Source: Psococerastis gibbosa (Eukaryota; Arthropoda; Insecta; Psocodea; Psocidae). From it: a stretch of 64,000 bases of DNA. The stretch lies in the NCBI GenBank assembly GCA_963971405.1, contig OZ020491.1, positions 20,516,855 through 20,580,854 of the forward strand, read 5' to 3'. The position numbers were made by a program, and so were the translations under genes. This document shows, piece by piece, positions 20,601 to 31,382 of this stretch; within the stretch, counting starts at the first letter, position 1; each line of letters opens with the position of its first letter. The notes beneath the pieces were generated by a model that had not been told where the DNA came from, did no database searches, and was given only the letters and a program-made list of their open reading frames with translations.

Positions 20601-23600
20601 GGAGCACCTGACAGTGCTGACACTATACATTATTGACATTGCCAAAAATCTATCAGCATGAGCAAATACTTTCTGATTTGATTGAGGTTGGTAAGTTTGT
20701 GAGGCGGTTGTAGGAGAAGAGCATGGATAAAACAAGCCGAACCCTAGCTTTAAAAAATAGTTCTATTTTTTATGCACACTACAAGGCCGTTGATTCCGTT
20801 TGATTCCGGGTGGGGGGGGGGGGGGCTTATCGGGCTGCAGCCCCCCCCCGGAATCAAAAGTTGAGAATAAAATAAATCTAGTGTGGTATAACATCCTCAA
20901 CTTCCTCAGTAAATTATAAACTTTACTGCTGTTAAAATCGTAAAACCCCACTATTTCGGGCCTATTTTGTCAAAACAGTTCCCCCGGGGGGCCTCCGGCC
21001 CCCGCCCCTGACTGTAGCAATATAAATATGCAACAAATATCCCCCGCGGGGAAGACCACCGGACCCCCCTCTTGGGGTTAAATGCTATATATTATCTTTA
21101 TGTGTAAGCTTTGTAAAATCTTTACTTTACTGTTGGTAAAATGCGTATAACCCCACTGTTTTGCACTTATATTTTCAAATAATCCCTCCCCTCGGGTTAG
21201 ACCCCCAGGCCCCCCTCTTGGGGTTTGCCATTAGCTAAGTTCAATACTTTTCTACACTACTCAAAGAACAATAAAACTTAATCTTCTACTCATGAAAACG
21301 TTCTATACGGAGAAGACAATTTGGGTATTAAATTGTAATTTTTAATTAATTTATCATGAATGTAACAATTAATAGGCCCACCAATGGAATATTTTGATAA
21401 AATAAAATTACATAATATTGATGGATTAGGAAATATATATATTTTTTCAATATTTGAGGAGTTTTGTACTTCGGACATGAATCCTTCCGATGTTCGTAGA
21501 ATCACCAGCCTAAGCTATCATATATATAAGAGTAACACCATAACCTCTAAAGATACAATTGAATTCTCAAGAAAAAAATTTACACTAGATGGGATCACAA
21601 CACCCCCGAAAAAAAATCCTGGCTAAGGGCTTGGCACACTACTCGAATTAATAAGCCGATCAATTGAGACTATTGCTTCAATTCTGATACGTTATTTGTG
21701 AAAGGCAAAATCTTAAGGATGCGATAAGATACTTAGCCTATGAGCCTTGGTGAGATATGATGGTCCTATTTCTCGTTTCAGACAAACGTCAGCCAAACCG
21801 AATATTATTCGAAACATACGATGTTCTTCAAGAAACAAAGACAAGCCAATATTAGACGCTTATTAGACGCAGGAGAAAAGGCCCGCGGAGTGACAAGAAA
21901 GCTTATAAACGAATTTACCCCGATAGGTTAGTATTTCTTCATTTAGGCGCATATTCCACCGACCTGCTAGTGCTAAATACAAATACGGTGACGTGGTAGC
22001 AGACATTCAAGACTTAGGCGTGGTTTCCACCGACCTCGCATTGCAGAATTGATGGAAATGTTTATTTTCCTCTATGCCATAGTTAAAATTGATCAATGAT
22101 CATACAGTAAAATCACAAACTAAAATTAAAAAATGGCGCCATGGGATATGTTAAGTACAAACATTTTAATAGATTTCTATAAAAAGAAAAATTCTAATTT
22201 CCGTCAATGTCATTTGCATTCTGCAATGCGAGGTCGGTGGAAACCCCACCTAAGTGCTGAATGTCTGCTACGACGTCACCGTATTTGTATTTAGCACTAG
22301 CAGGTCGGTGGAATATGCGCCTTAACATTACAGTACCAGGTAGACCGGACATAAATATAGGCTGGTGTAGTGAAAATAGCCATCCCCAGTGGCGTCGCCA
22401 GAATTTGGTTTGGGAGGGGTCCAGTTTTCATCATGTTTGCCCACTTACGATAGGTTTTCGAATCGGGTGATGTTTCATTTGGCGCCCCCCCCCCCGGATT
22501 GTTTTTTAAAAGATAGGCCTGAAATTTTGATTTTGCAGACGATAACTTATTAACAAAACTGGAAAAAGGGGGACCGGGGTCTCCCCGTCGCATTTTGTTT
22601 GATAACTATCTAAAAAAATTGCTATTTTGCTATATTTTGGGGGGGGGGGGTGTTCCTGACCCCGCTGACCCCCCTATGGCTACGCCACTGGTCATCCCCC
22701 TCTTCTTTTAATGCCTCTTCTATCGAAGATTGGCATGGCAACTGGAAACTACTGCTATGAAAAAGGGCAGTCGAGCTCTTGGCAAACAACAGTCTCAGGT
22801 TTTTCAACCAGGATGCTTTTCTTCTGCCGGGAGCCCTCAGTCCTTCTATCTTCCCATGGATTATTACATGCAGAAGTTAATACTCTCCGTTCCTCATCAC
22901 AAGGCCGAAGTGTGTTAGTTTCCATTAAATAGGCTATTTAGGCTATAAAAAAATTATTTCATGAAGATATATTTCCTTACCCTACGGAGGAAATGGGCGA
23001 AATCGCTGGGAAAGTACGAGCGAATCCAAGTGTTCTAGATGGCATTTAAGGAGAGTAATAACTTATCTTCATACTTTACGCATGCTCGCTGATATTCAGT
23101 TTAAGCGGTATGGATGAATACAATACAATACAGCACAAATATTATAGTCCCCGACCAGCCAGAGCCCGACGAACCGTGTCACAAAATGCAGTAAGTAGCA
23201 AGTAAATAATAAAAATAATAAAAATGCCCCCCCCCCCATTATATTAAACCGTCCAGTTCCTCGTATCGGATCGTACTCAGTCAGGCTATGGAGAGTCACG
23301 TCAATAAATGGGTCCTTAAAATGTATCCTAAAATGGCTAATGCTAATGGCATATTATCATATACAAGCGGGCCTCCCTTACGCCTGCGTCTGCAGCTCAC
23401 CCCTTCGGAGCCTCGCATTAACGTGGTTCCATTGGGCATTACACAGGTCGCCCCTTCGGGGCTCGCATGACACTGCACGGAACAACCCAACGATTATCAA
23501 CTTCAATTTCCAGAATTTTTTAATTTTCCGCGCAATTTTTTAAATTTTTTCTGTCATAAAAACCTTCTCCTGACAGTAACAAACACAACAACAAAAAAAT

Positions 23601-26509
23601 AGTGAAATTGGTCCAGCCGTGACATAGGGAAATAGGGATTCATTTTTATATATAGTAGAGATAAACGGTGTTCAAGTGTCCGGTAGGAGTCAGCGGGGTC
23701 CGGACCCCCCCCCCCCCAAATTTAGCAAAATAGCAATTTTTTTTAGATATTTAGCTTTTAAAAAAAATCGCCGGGGAGACCCCGGTCCCCCTTATTCCAG
23801 TTTTGTTAATGAAGTTATCGTCTGCAAAACCAAATTTTTTTGCCGACAAACTATTTCAGGCCTATCTTTTAAAAACAATCCCCGGGTGAGCGCCAAATGA
23901 AACACCATCCCATTCGAAAACCTATTGTAAGCGGGCAAACTTTATGAAAACTGGACCCCCCAAAAAAAATTCTGGCTACGCCACTGGTCCCTAGAGTTGT
24001 TCAGGAGACACCTATACTAGGAACATCAAGCCCTCCCAACGAGCGTGTTTAGCTATGAAGAACGGTTTGTAGAGAACTACAATGTTTCCACGATTACGTC
24101 GTAAATTCGTATGTACTACCCGACTAGGATGGTACTTGGAAGACTTATAAACTCGGTGTTCCGCTTATGCAAGTTTTTGAATAACCCTTAAGTGTTGCAA
24201 GTGGCATCCTATCGTGATCTGCTTTATTCTTTTAGACGTCCAATCATTAGATGACAACACTGATGAATTCACATATAATTTAAAGCTTCCCAAGAACACC
24301 AGGCATGTGGAGTCGGCCGAGTTACGTTTCATGATAATTCCGGGGAGTTGCTCAAAAAATTCTCGACAAGTCACTTTCTCATTAATGGACCAGGTAAGTT
24401 TGATATTGTTTGCTAATTTTACAGCATACGTGGCCAGTCGAATTAGGACTACGTATATTTCAGGTAGCTCCAGGTAGCCTTTTCAGTTATCGGATGGGTC
24501 CAGACCAAAATCGGTTACCCTAACCTAACGGACACCTTTCATGCAAAAGTTTTATTTTCAAGGAATATGCTAAATAAGGATGGCTTACATAATGTATGAC
24601 GTAAATCAGAGGATATAGAAATATTAGGACTAGGCTATTTAACAAGGGGTTAGTTGGACTTATACATTGCCTGTGTGTGGTAATAGTCATTACAGGCATG
24701 GACCTCACAGTCATCGAACAATTAGGGCGAAGCCAAATGTCAGGAGAAGGGGGAGACGTTTCTGGAGTGGGTGCTTCTCCCATCATCAGGCTAAGTCCTG
24801 AGAAGGACTGATAATTTCTGGTCAATTGACTCATTGCTCTTATATTCTACTCTGAATTACTGAGTAAATCCGAACTACCGTTCTCCTGATTGAAATGCAA
24901 GCTCTCTTAACCACTCGACCGCTTCCCTCGCCAGAGTATACTAGTTTAAAACTTCTACTTGAACTTCACTTTTTTTCCTAACCAATGGCAACCATATCGG
25001 GTCTAATGTCAGGCTGGGCTGACTTTTAGGATCAGGATCAGTATTCAGGACCATGACTGTTGCTTCTTTTAGCTTCCTCTGCTTGAAACCTGTCTCCCTA
25101 AGAATGATCCTTGCTAATGGACTTAACGAGATTCGAACCCATCGTCTTAGTCACTACCCCTCTAGATCCTCAAATTTTGGTTATAACGGGCACCTACAAG
25201 TTAGTTTAATGCCAGTGTTATTTTATCTATGGGTACACCATATATAATGCTAAAATATAATAAATTTATGAGTTTGACTAATAAAGGAAAAGATTCTATT
25301 GTACTATGCTTCTGTAAACTTTTCTCATCAACATCATTATTTTCTCCCACTACCTTCAAGAGTGTTCAGTCCGTAGGAAATTGGCAGCCCAAAATTGAAC
25401 ACTTTTTATTTTTTATTTAATTAACTAAGCAAGTTATTAAAGATTTGGCTCATTTAAGTTGTAGAAAACTACTTCATGCATAATATAATAAGGTATACCG
25501 GTATTTAGTTTTCAAATTGTAGTTTTCTTTATAAAATCGATTATACGTGAAAAATTATTGTTTATAAAATATTATCATGTATATGAAAAAACTACTACTT
25601 TTTAAAACTCCTACTTTTTATTTCTATCGAGGAAATGCTTCTTTTCATGAATTCTACTCATTATTATATACAGGAAGAGGTGACATTGATGGTCGTGGAT
25701 GCCAATGAAGCTAGTTGGGACTCATTTTAACATCAACCTTTCCCTCAACTCCTTTATTTTCTCCTACTTTTTACTACTATCGAGGAAATGCTTCTTTTCG
25801 TGAATTCTATACTCATTATTATTTACAGGAAGAGGTGACATTGATGGTCGTGGATGCTAATGAAGCTAGCTAGGACTCATTTTAACATCAACCTTTCCCT
25901 CAACTCCTTTATTTTCTCCTACGTTTTACTTCTATCGAGGAAATGCTTCTTTTCGTTAATTCTACTCATTATTATTTACAGGAAGAGGTGACATTTGATG
26001 TGAATGACTGCGAGCCTCGTTGGGACTCAATACGCACTCAGAAACTAAAAATCAAAAGCCGAACTGCCTTCAAGGTACGTTGCATCGACTGCGCTGACCA
26101 AGATGTAACCTATTCGGCACCATACCTCAACATCATCACAACATCGAAACCAACTGCAACTGATATGATGAAGCGGGCTCCCCCTAAGAGGAAGCCAAAG
26201 CGCCCTACATACGAGTGTAGGCGTGACCCACTAAATTTTCATTTTAGCGACTTTAGATCGTACTCTCTGATAACTACACCATCTGAATTTGATATCGGTA
26301 TATGCGCAGGTCGGTGCAAACCGCCTTATCAAGCTTATAACACTCATACTATCCTACACTATTCACTGTACCGAAAAGGATTCACAAACAAGTTACCATG
26401 CTGTGTACCGCGTTTCTTGAATGATATAGTATACATGTACAAGAATGGAACAGAGTTAGTGGAAGGCGTGTTTGGAGAGGGATTAGCAGAATCTTGCGGG
26501 TGTCGCTGA
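17606..26509 (+). CDS. TGF-beta superfamily ligand-like gene, copy 3 (complete, five exons)
   Basis: Exons 17606-17680, 20163-20222, 21782-21926, 24236-24393 and 25982-26509 join to 966 nt (321 aa). The layout equals copy 2: signal peptide, 20-codon helix exon, SQTEYYSKH exon ending LINEFTPIG, arm exon (AELRFMIIPGSCS, QVTFSLMDQ), then a final exon with DCEPRW, VRCIDCADQD and APYLNIIT. A basic KRKPKR cleavage-site candidate precedes a mature domain with the seven cysteines (YEC, GIC, GRC, CC, CGC). The C-terminus CGCR is closer to canonical TGF-beta ligands than the CSCQ of copies 1 and 2. Two decayed duplicates of the last acceptor precede the real one. It is the most 3' of the three ligands. 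Confidence 0.88.
17731..17900 (+). repeat. Family I fragment (agagtgtacgtcccgtagg)
   Basis: Starts with agagtgtacgtcccgtagg, then the caagattttaa...tttggctcattt block typical of the family I foldback. It is truncated on the right. Confidence 0.5.
17912..18690. repeat. Family I foldback element, interrupted by a Harbinger-like MITE
   Basis: Left end ttaagagtgtac, right end tacactctta. The two halves are inverted copies (ggctcatttaaat... against its complement). The MITE at 18,278-18,666 sits inside, flanked by ATA on both sides. Confidence 0.65.
18278..18666. mobile_element. Family B foldback MITE, Harbinger-like
   Basis: 389 bp of near-palindrome running GGCGCCCATTCCACCGAC ... GGTCGGTGGAATGGGCGCC. 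It is flanked by ATA on both sides (18275-18277 and 18667-18669), consistent with a TWA target duplication. No coding capacity. Confidence 0.8.
18955..18980. repeat. (aat)n microsatellite
   Basis: Simple trinucleotide run of taataataat type. Confidence 0.7.
19116..19942 (+). mobile_element. Family A element
   Basis: ttgctttccaatttatacg start, (gtct)n tract, poly-C near 19,849-19,858 and an aaattggaaagcat end. It lacks the final ggaccggtt seen in other copies. It lies in intron 1 of ligand copy 3. Confidence 0.7.
20163..20222 (+). CDS. Copy 3 exon 2, prodomain helix
   Basis: 60 nt between ctttttacag and gtaagt. It encodes an amphipathic helix ending ILNVP, parallel to LLDVP in copy 2. Confidence 0.82.
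20800..21235. repeat. G/C-run repeat relic
   Basis: Alternating cccccgg, cgggg and 'actgctgttaaaat...aaccccactattt' blocks shared with 62,640-62,720. No coding content. Confidence 0.45.
21782..21926 (+). CDS. Copy 3 exon 3
   Basis: 145 nt, tcgtttcag acceptor and gttagt donor, phase 0 to 1. It starts TNVSQTEYYSKH and ends RKLINEFTPIG. Confidence 0.82.
21946..22321. mobile_element. Family B foldback MITE
   Basis: 376-bp near-palindrome GGCGCATATTCCACCGAC ... GGTCGGTGGAATATGCGCC with TTA on both flanks (21943-21945, 22322-22324). It lies just downstream of exon 3 of copy 3. Confidence 0.8.
22387..22690. mobile_element. hAT-like MITE (CAGTGGCGT ends)
   Basis: 304 bp with ends CAGTGGCGTCGCCA and TGGCTACGCCACTG as terminal inverted repeats. 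It contains poly-C and poly-G tracts. An 8-bp target duplication is not evident. Confidence 0.65.
23660..23990. mobile_element. hAT-like MITE, left end decayed
   Basis: The right end ctggctacgccactgg and the internal gttatcgtctgcaaaacc block match 22,387-22,690 and 655-1,030. The left end starts within gtcagcggggtccgg. Confidence 0.55.
24236..24393 (+). CDS. Copy 3 exon 4, arm-domain segment
   Basis: 158 nt, ttctttttag acceptor and gtaagt donor, phase 1 to 0. The same length as copy 2 exon 4, with DEFTYNLKLP and AELRFMIIPGSCS. Confidence 0.85.
25622..26001 (+). repeat. Tandem triplication of the copy 3 exon-5 acceptor region
   Basis: Three units with a period of about 154 bp. Each contains tctatcgaggaaatgcttc, an ...atttacag-like acceptor and the exon start gaagaggtgacatt. 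Exon-like starts are at 25674, 25829 and 25982. The first two hit in-frame stops after 18 and 14 codons and lack the conserved cysteine, so only the third is usable. Confidence 0.85.
25982..26509 (+). CDS. Copy 3 exon 5, prodomain end and cystine-knot domain
   Basis: Follows atttacag, opens GAA GAG GTG, and has 175 codons plus TGA. It holds prodomain cysteines (NDC, RCIDC), the KRKPKR patch, and the seven-cysteine mature domain with YKNGT. Confidence 0.88.
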   Translation, partial: EEVTFDVNDCEPRWDSIRTQKLKIKSRTAFKVRCIDCADQDVTYSAPYLNIITTSKPTATDMMKRAPPKRKPKRPTYECRRDPLNFHFSDFRSYSLITTPSEFDIGICAGRCKPPYQAYNTHTILHYSLYRKGFTNKLPCCVPRFLNDIVYMYKNGTELVEGVFGEGLAESCGCR

Positions 26510-26854
26510 GAAAATAATTTGCGCTAGCTCCAATGTCACGTGTATTGTACCTATCAAATAATTATACATGTGTTAATGTACCCATATGATGTTTTTATTG
26601 TTATTACGTAAGGTGCCGGATTTATATTTTTTATGAGTGTAGGCCACTTTATTTCCGCCGTCCCATGTACATACCTTTCTGAAATAATAATTTTCCCTGA
26701 GCAGTAAAGGAGATTTATTGAAAGTATAAAACACCATGAGAAAACCAGTGGACGTGATTGGCTTTTATCCTCTGAAATCTGCCGCCCCTAGGCCGCGGCC
26801 TATACGGCCTATTCATCAATCCAGAACTGAGATAAATTATCTTAATTTTCATTC
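26510..26854. other. 3' flank of ligand copy 3
   Basis: AT-rich, with aaataataattttc near 26,682 but no canonical AATAAA close to the stop. No gene seen. Confidence 0.35.
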
Positions 26855-27589
26855 GGCGGGTATTCCACTGGTCAATTTTACTTCAAATTTGATTTGAGAT
26901 TTTTGTTTCACTCTATGACATTCACCATTGATCAATGATCATAGAGTAAAATCACGTGTTGCAAACAATAACAAACTAAAATTAAACAATGGCGTCGTCT
27001 AGAGATTATAAATAATTTAAATTAATTTCTTGAGAACGAACGAATTATTTCGTAGTTTAGGCTAAATCATAAAATTTCTTGTAGGCTAGCGCTAGATTAT
27101 AAAATTAAAAGAAAAACGTCTGGCAAACTTGCAAATTTGGAAAAAATTGAAAACAAAAATGATCTTGATTTTGAACAAAAGGCAAAAGATCAGCAAAAAA
27201 CACCGGGGGAAATTCCAGTCAAATCACAACAGAAACTGAAATCGAAATGGCAATTGCCCTTGCTGGGGGGAAGGTGACGAAGAATATTGATGGCTCGTTG
27301 CATTCAGTGCAACATAAACGGCTTAGCAAATGAAGAGGAACTAAAGATCTTACAAGGGCAGTGTAACCTTTTATATTAATATATTCAATCGAAACACCAA
27401 TTGGCTCGGTGGGCGTATAAGCAAGCCCTAACTTGCAGTCGCCCTAAAATCAATAAAAAAAATATAAACAAATGATCAATTGTTGAAAAAAAGTGGAATG
27501 TGGTGTAAAAATAAATAATGCAACACTGATGATTTTCCGTCAATGACAAAATCAAATTTGATGTAAGATTGACAGATGGAATAGCCGCC
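26855..27589. mobile_element. Long family B relative, Harbinger-like
   Basis: 735 bp, with ends GGCGGGTATTCCACTG and gatggaatagCCGCC, flanked by TTC on both sides. The interior has an AT-rich stretch with degenerate lysine-rich frames, so this may be a longer deletion derivative of an autonomous element. Confidence 0.6.
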
Positions 27590-27649
27590 TTCTATAGCCA
27601 TACACTCCGGTTATTTATCCAATTATTTCACGTGTTCGGTGGCATGGTG

Positions 27650-27930
27650 GTATACGCTAGCGTTCTTGTCATTGTGCGGGTCTCTAACACCATGCGATCG
27701 GTGACCTGCCCCTAGTAGTATGGTTGGACATAGTCCCAGGCCACGGTGTGGGCCCATCATAGGACAGGGGACCTCCTGATTATAGTGGATTCCGAACCAC
27801 TTGGGAAAAACAGTGAAGTCACACGATTAGTTCGGAGGTGACCAGGACAAGTCCTACCATGTTTCCCTACCGGCACTGTGCACACAACCAAGTTATCTGC
27901 ATCTTTGAACCTGCTCTGGTCCGCTGACCT
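27650..27930. repeat. Dispersed repeat E copy
   Basis: Contains tatagtggattccgaacc, gtcacacgattag and cactgtgcacacaaccaag, as in 46,900-47,096. Confidence 0.55.
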
Positions 27931-29359
27931 GCCCCTAACAAAACACAATTTTATGTTACTTGCCTTTGTTGGATCTAGGCTTGAATACAGTAAGTAAAAA
28001 GTAAATATAAATTAATTTCCTTCAAATCAAAACAGTTTTACAATAATTTAAGAGGTATATCAGTTGGAGGGGACCCTTTAAGACGAGCCTGTGCTGGCCG
28101 CTGGGCCCCCTTTACTGTAGCTAAGAGCTAATAGCTGAACCTAAAACTAAAACTAGAAACTAAATATAGGGCTGTAAGAAAAAAATAAGCCAATAATAAT
28201 AATGATAGTAAGTTGCAATAACTTGTGAATGAAACATATGCTGACATTCTGGGTGGCTGTTACTATAAAAGATTGTTTTTGTAGATTTCAGGGCATTGGC
28301 TGAGTTGTTTTTATTTTAGTTTTAAAATATACTTTTTTAGTATGGGATTCTAATATAGCTAGCAGATCTGCCTCAATGGAAAAGGTTCAAAAACGTTTTT
28401 TGTGTTATCTCTACTTTAAGAAATTTGGCTTAAATAAATAAATATATAATTTTGTTAAATTATAGGCCTACAATACAAGTAATCAACAAGTAATTGACTA
28501 GAAAGTATAAAGTAAAATCGTCAAAATATCGTCAAAATCAGGTAGTTCTGTCATTGTCATTGTGCTAGTGCCTCTGCCTCAGAGAGTCTATAAGAGATGG
28601 TTTCTAAGCAATTTAATTAGGGAAGTTAGTAGCATTTCTCGCTGCTCTCAGTTCAATCGGGAGTTTTCTAATAATGTAGGCGAAACCTTGTAGTATAGGA
28701 TCCAGTCGCTCGCACTTGGCTGTCCGTGGTGCTGGCCTTTTATTATAATAATAATTATTATTTAGAGTGTTGAGCTGACATAGGTCTGGGGACCCTTTGA
28801 ACAGCATAATTATTGGGATCACATCCCAATCATTCAAACTATGCCCTTAGCCAATTAATTAGCTGTTGAAAAACAGCAGCTTAACCTTGTTTGCAAAGAC
28901 AACTATGTCCTTCAATGGCAAGTCAATCAGATCGACTTTGTCGATGTAGGCAGCCCCAAAACAGTCCAACCGCGCCCGCCATGGTGCTGGCCTTACAAGG
29001 TCTCCCCTTTGCCTCATGTAGGTTTTTTTTTAATTCCCTCCACGCCTCAGGCTTAAAGATATACACCGTTACATTTAAAGACTTGGCACTGTCATGATTT
29101 TTAATGTTATGAAGTGAGAGCGACAGCTGACACGAAGTCCCAGTTTTAGCAAGTAGCGGACTCCCCTCTTTTGGAGTCTGTGTACAGCGTCCATATTCCT
29201 TACATCCCATAGGAAATTGGCAGCCCGAAATTTAATACTTTTTATTTGGCTCATTTTAATGGTAGAAGAGTACTACTACTAAATCCCTGAGTGCGCATTC
29301 ATCACACTACCCTGTTTTCATTCATTCTTTCTTTCTTATCATAGTCCAAATCCATGTGC
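27931..29359. other. Spacer, no gene recognised
   Basis: Open frames on both strands around 28,613-29,210 carry no domain I can name. A family I fragment (cataggaaattggcagccc) lies at about 29,205-29,280. Confidence 0.3.
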
Positions 29360-29810
29360 CAGGGGTCGGCAACGCGAGGCTCCCGAGCCGCATTCTGCTC
29401 TTTGGCTCATTTGGTGCGGCTCTTCCCTACAACACTGGTTCTACACACTATAAAATTAAATTAAATGAACATAGCACATCCTTTTACTTTTTAAAGTGAA
29501 TTGGTATTAACAACTTATCAACCAGTAGGGTGTTTCTTAGGCGGGGATTCCACCAACGTCAAACGTGATAGTAAATGTAGTTTTGACGTGGTAGCCGACA
29601 TTAAAGACATACTAAAAATGTCTGCTGCCACGTCAAAACTACATTTACTATCACTATAGACGTTGGTGGAATCCCCGCCTTACTAAGTTGATTGAAATAC
29701 ATTTTGTGTTTTTATTTTTTTGGTTCGGGATGTGTGGCTTTTTTAACTGATCTAAATCGAGTTATTTCGAAATTTGGCACAGCTGCTAAAAAAAAGGTTG
29801 CCAACCCCTG
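29360..29810. mobile_element. hAT-like element with nested MITE
   Basis: Ends CAGGGGTCGGCAAC and GTTGCCAACCCCTG match at 13 of 14 positions as inverted repeats, typical of hAT ends. A 140-bp palindromic MITE sits at 29,540-29,679. No clear 8-bp target duplication. Confidence 0.65.
29540..29679. mobile_element. Short GGCGGGG palindromic MITE
   Basis: GGCGGGGATTCCACCAACG ... CGTTGGTGGAATCCCCGCC, nearly perfectly self-complementary, with TTA on both flanks. Shares the GGCGG...TTCCAC end with family B but not the interior. Confidence 0.78.
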
Positions 29811-30015
29811 TCCTAAACTACGGTAACGGGACTATGCCGGACTCATCAAACAGAATAAATAGCGCACCTCATAGGCTCTAGTGAAAAAAATAGTAGTAGA
29901 TTCAGACAAAATCTGCTGGCATTACGAGCACATATACTGTATATAGCCTACTTGACGTTCCCTGATCCCAAGAAAGCGGGGTAGGGGTTAAACGGTCGAT
30001 AGGGTACACACCAGA

Positions 30016-30186
30016 CAAGGGCGGATTTTACGGGGGTCAGGACCCCCCAAAATAAAATGAACTTACACCATAGATAAAAATGGGTTTACAGTGGGTATTA
30101 AAAATAATAATGTTTTAATTATGTTATAATCTACTGAATTTGCCTGCTGACCCCCCCCCCTAAATTAGGGGCAAAATCCGCCCTTG
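30016..30186. mobile_element. Small MITE (CAAGGGCGGATTTT ends)
   Basis: 171 bp with terminal inverted repeats CAAGGGCGGATTTT / AAAATCCGCCCTTG around a poly-C run and AT-rich centre. Confidence 0.65.
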
Positions 30187-30489
30187 ATACTAGCCATGAT
30201 TGATCAAATTCAAGGTACTTTTCAATTAAATAAACAACTTCATTGGCCAGGTGGTAGCGTGCTTGTGCTTGTACGAGTCCATGCGATCGGAGACGTGTCG
30301 TAACTAAACACGAGTACTAACCTACAGAGGCGACTGAAGAGGTCGGTTGGATACATTCATTAAATTGTTCGTATGCGATAATAAACCCATTAAAAAAGAT
30401 AAAGATAAAAAATAGAACACTTCCCACTTTTTCAATCTTGTATGTAGGTACGTATAGACACTTACAGTAACTAGTAAGTGTTGACCTAA

Positions 30490-30879
30490 GGCGGGGTTTC
30501 CACCGACTTCTCAGTGCAGAATACAAAGACATTGACGTGGTAGTAGACATTCAAGACTTAGGCGGGTATTCCCCCGACCTCTCATTGCAGAATGCAAATG
30601 ACATTGACGAAAATTTGCATTTTTTTTTTAGAGAAATCTATTAAAATGTCTGTACTTAACATATTCCATGACGCCATTTTTTAATTTTAGTTTGTTTGTG
30701 ATTTTACTCTATGATCATTGATCAATTTTAACTATGGCATAGAGTAAAACAAAAATTTCCGTCAATGCCATTTGCATTCTGTAATGAGAGGTCGGTGGAA
30801 ACCCCGCCTTTATTAATGATATCTGCTACCACGACCCCGTATGTGTATTCTGCACTGAGAGGTCGGTGGAAACCGCGCC
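30490..30879. mobile_element. Family B foldback MITE
   Basis: 390-bp palindrome GGCGGGGTTTCCACCGAC ... GGTCGGTGGAAACCGCGCC with TAA on both flanks (30487-30489, 30880-30882). Confidence 0.8.
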
Positions 30880-31201
30880 TAACAGTCTCCCTTACTCCAT
30901 CACAAGGTATTTACGATCTTTCAAAGTTGGGGGGGGGGGGAGTCAAAAGCTCTGGAGCCTCTCTCGACCAACAAAATTCCGCGTTTAGGTCAGTATAGGC
31001 CTAGACATAAGCGAGCTTTTGAGAACATGCTGCATGCAATTCCAAAAGGTCACCATGCAAGGTCTCCACGCTAATTATACGACGGGCACTTCCTCATTTA
31101 CAGGACATTAAAACTGCAGCTCTAAGTTGACCGTATCGCAGCAATTACTGATACCACTACAACAGGAATTGAAAAAGTTATTCAGCATCTCAAAAAGTCT
31201 C

Positions 31202-31210
31202 TATATAAAG
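31202..31210 (+). promoter_or_regulatory. TATA box, micro-exon gene
   Basis: TATATAAAG, 106 bp before the ATG at 31308. Sequence and spacing are close to the TATA of ligand copy 3. Confidence 0.65.
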
Positions 31211-31307
31211 AGACTGCGTAATTAGATCCCCACCACTTCTAGCCATATATACTGTACGAAAGCTTGACAGTTAAACTATTTTCAAACTTTAAATTTAAAC
31301 GAAGTTA

Positions 31308-31382
31308 ATGATGAATCTAAAATTGAGTGTTCTAGTGATTGGCCTCATATCGTTGGCTATAGTAACTGCAGCAAAACAAAAG
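31308..31382 (+). CDS. Micro-exon gene exon 1, signal peptide
   Basis: 25 codons starting with two ATGs, core VLVIGLISLAIVTA, donor gtataa, phase 0. Homologous to exon 1 of ligand copy 3 (shared LK.S.L.IGLISLA..TA.K). Confidence 0.8.

Noticed and set aside
25674..25860. Two extra exon 5 starts as alternative coding exons
   Set aside because: Both reach stops within 18 codons and lack the conserved cysteine; reported as decayed duplicates.
28613..29210. Overlapping frames on both strands
   Set aside because: No domain, no splice support, frames mirror each other.
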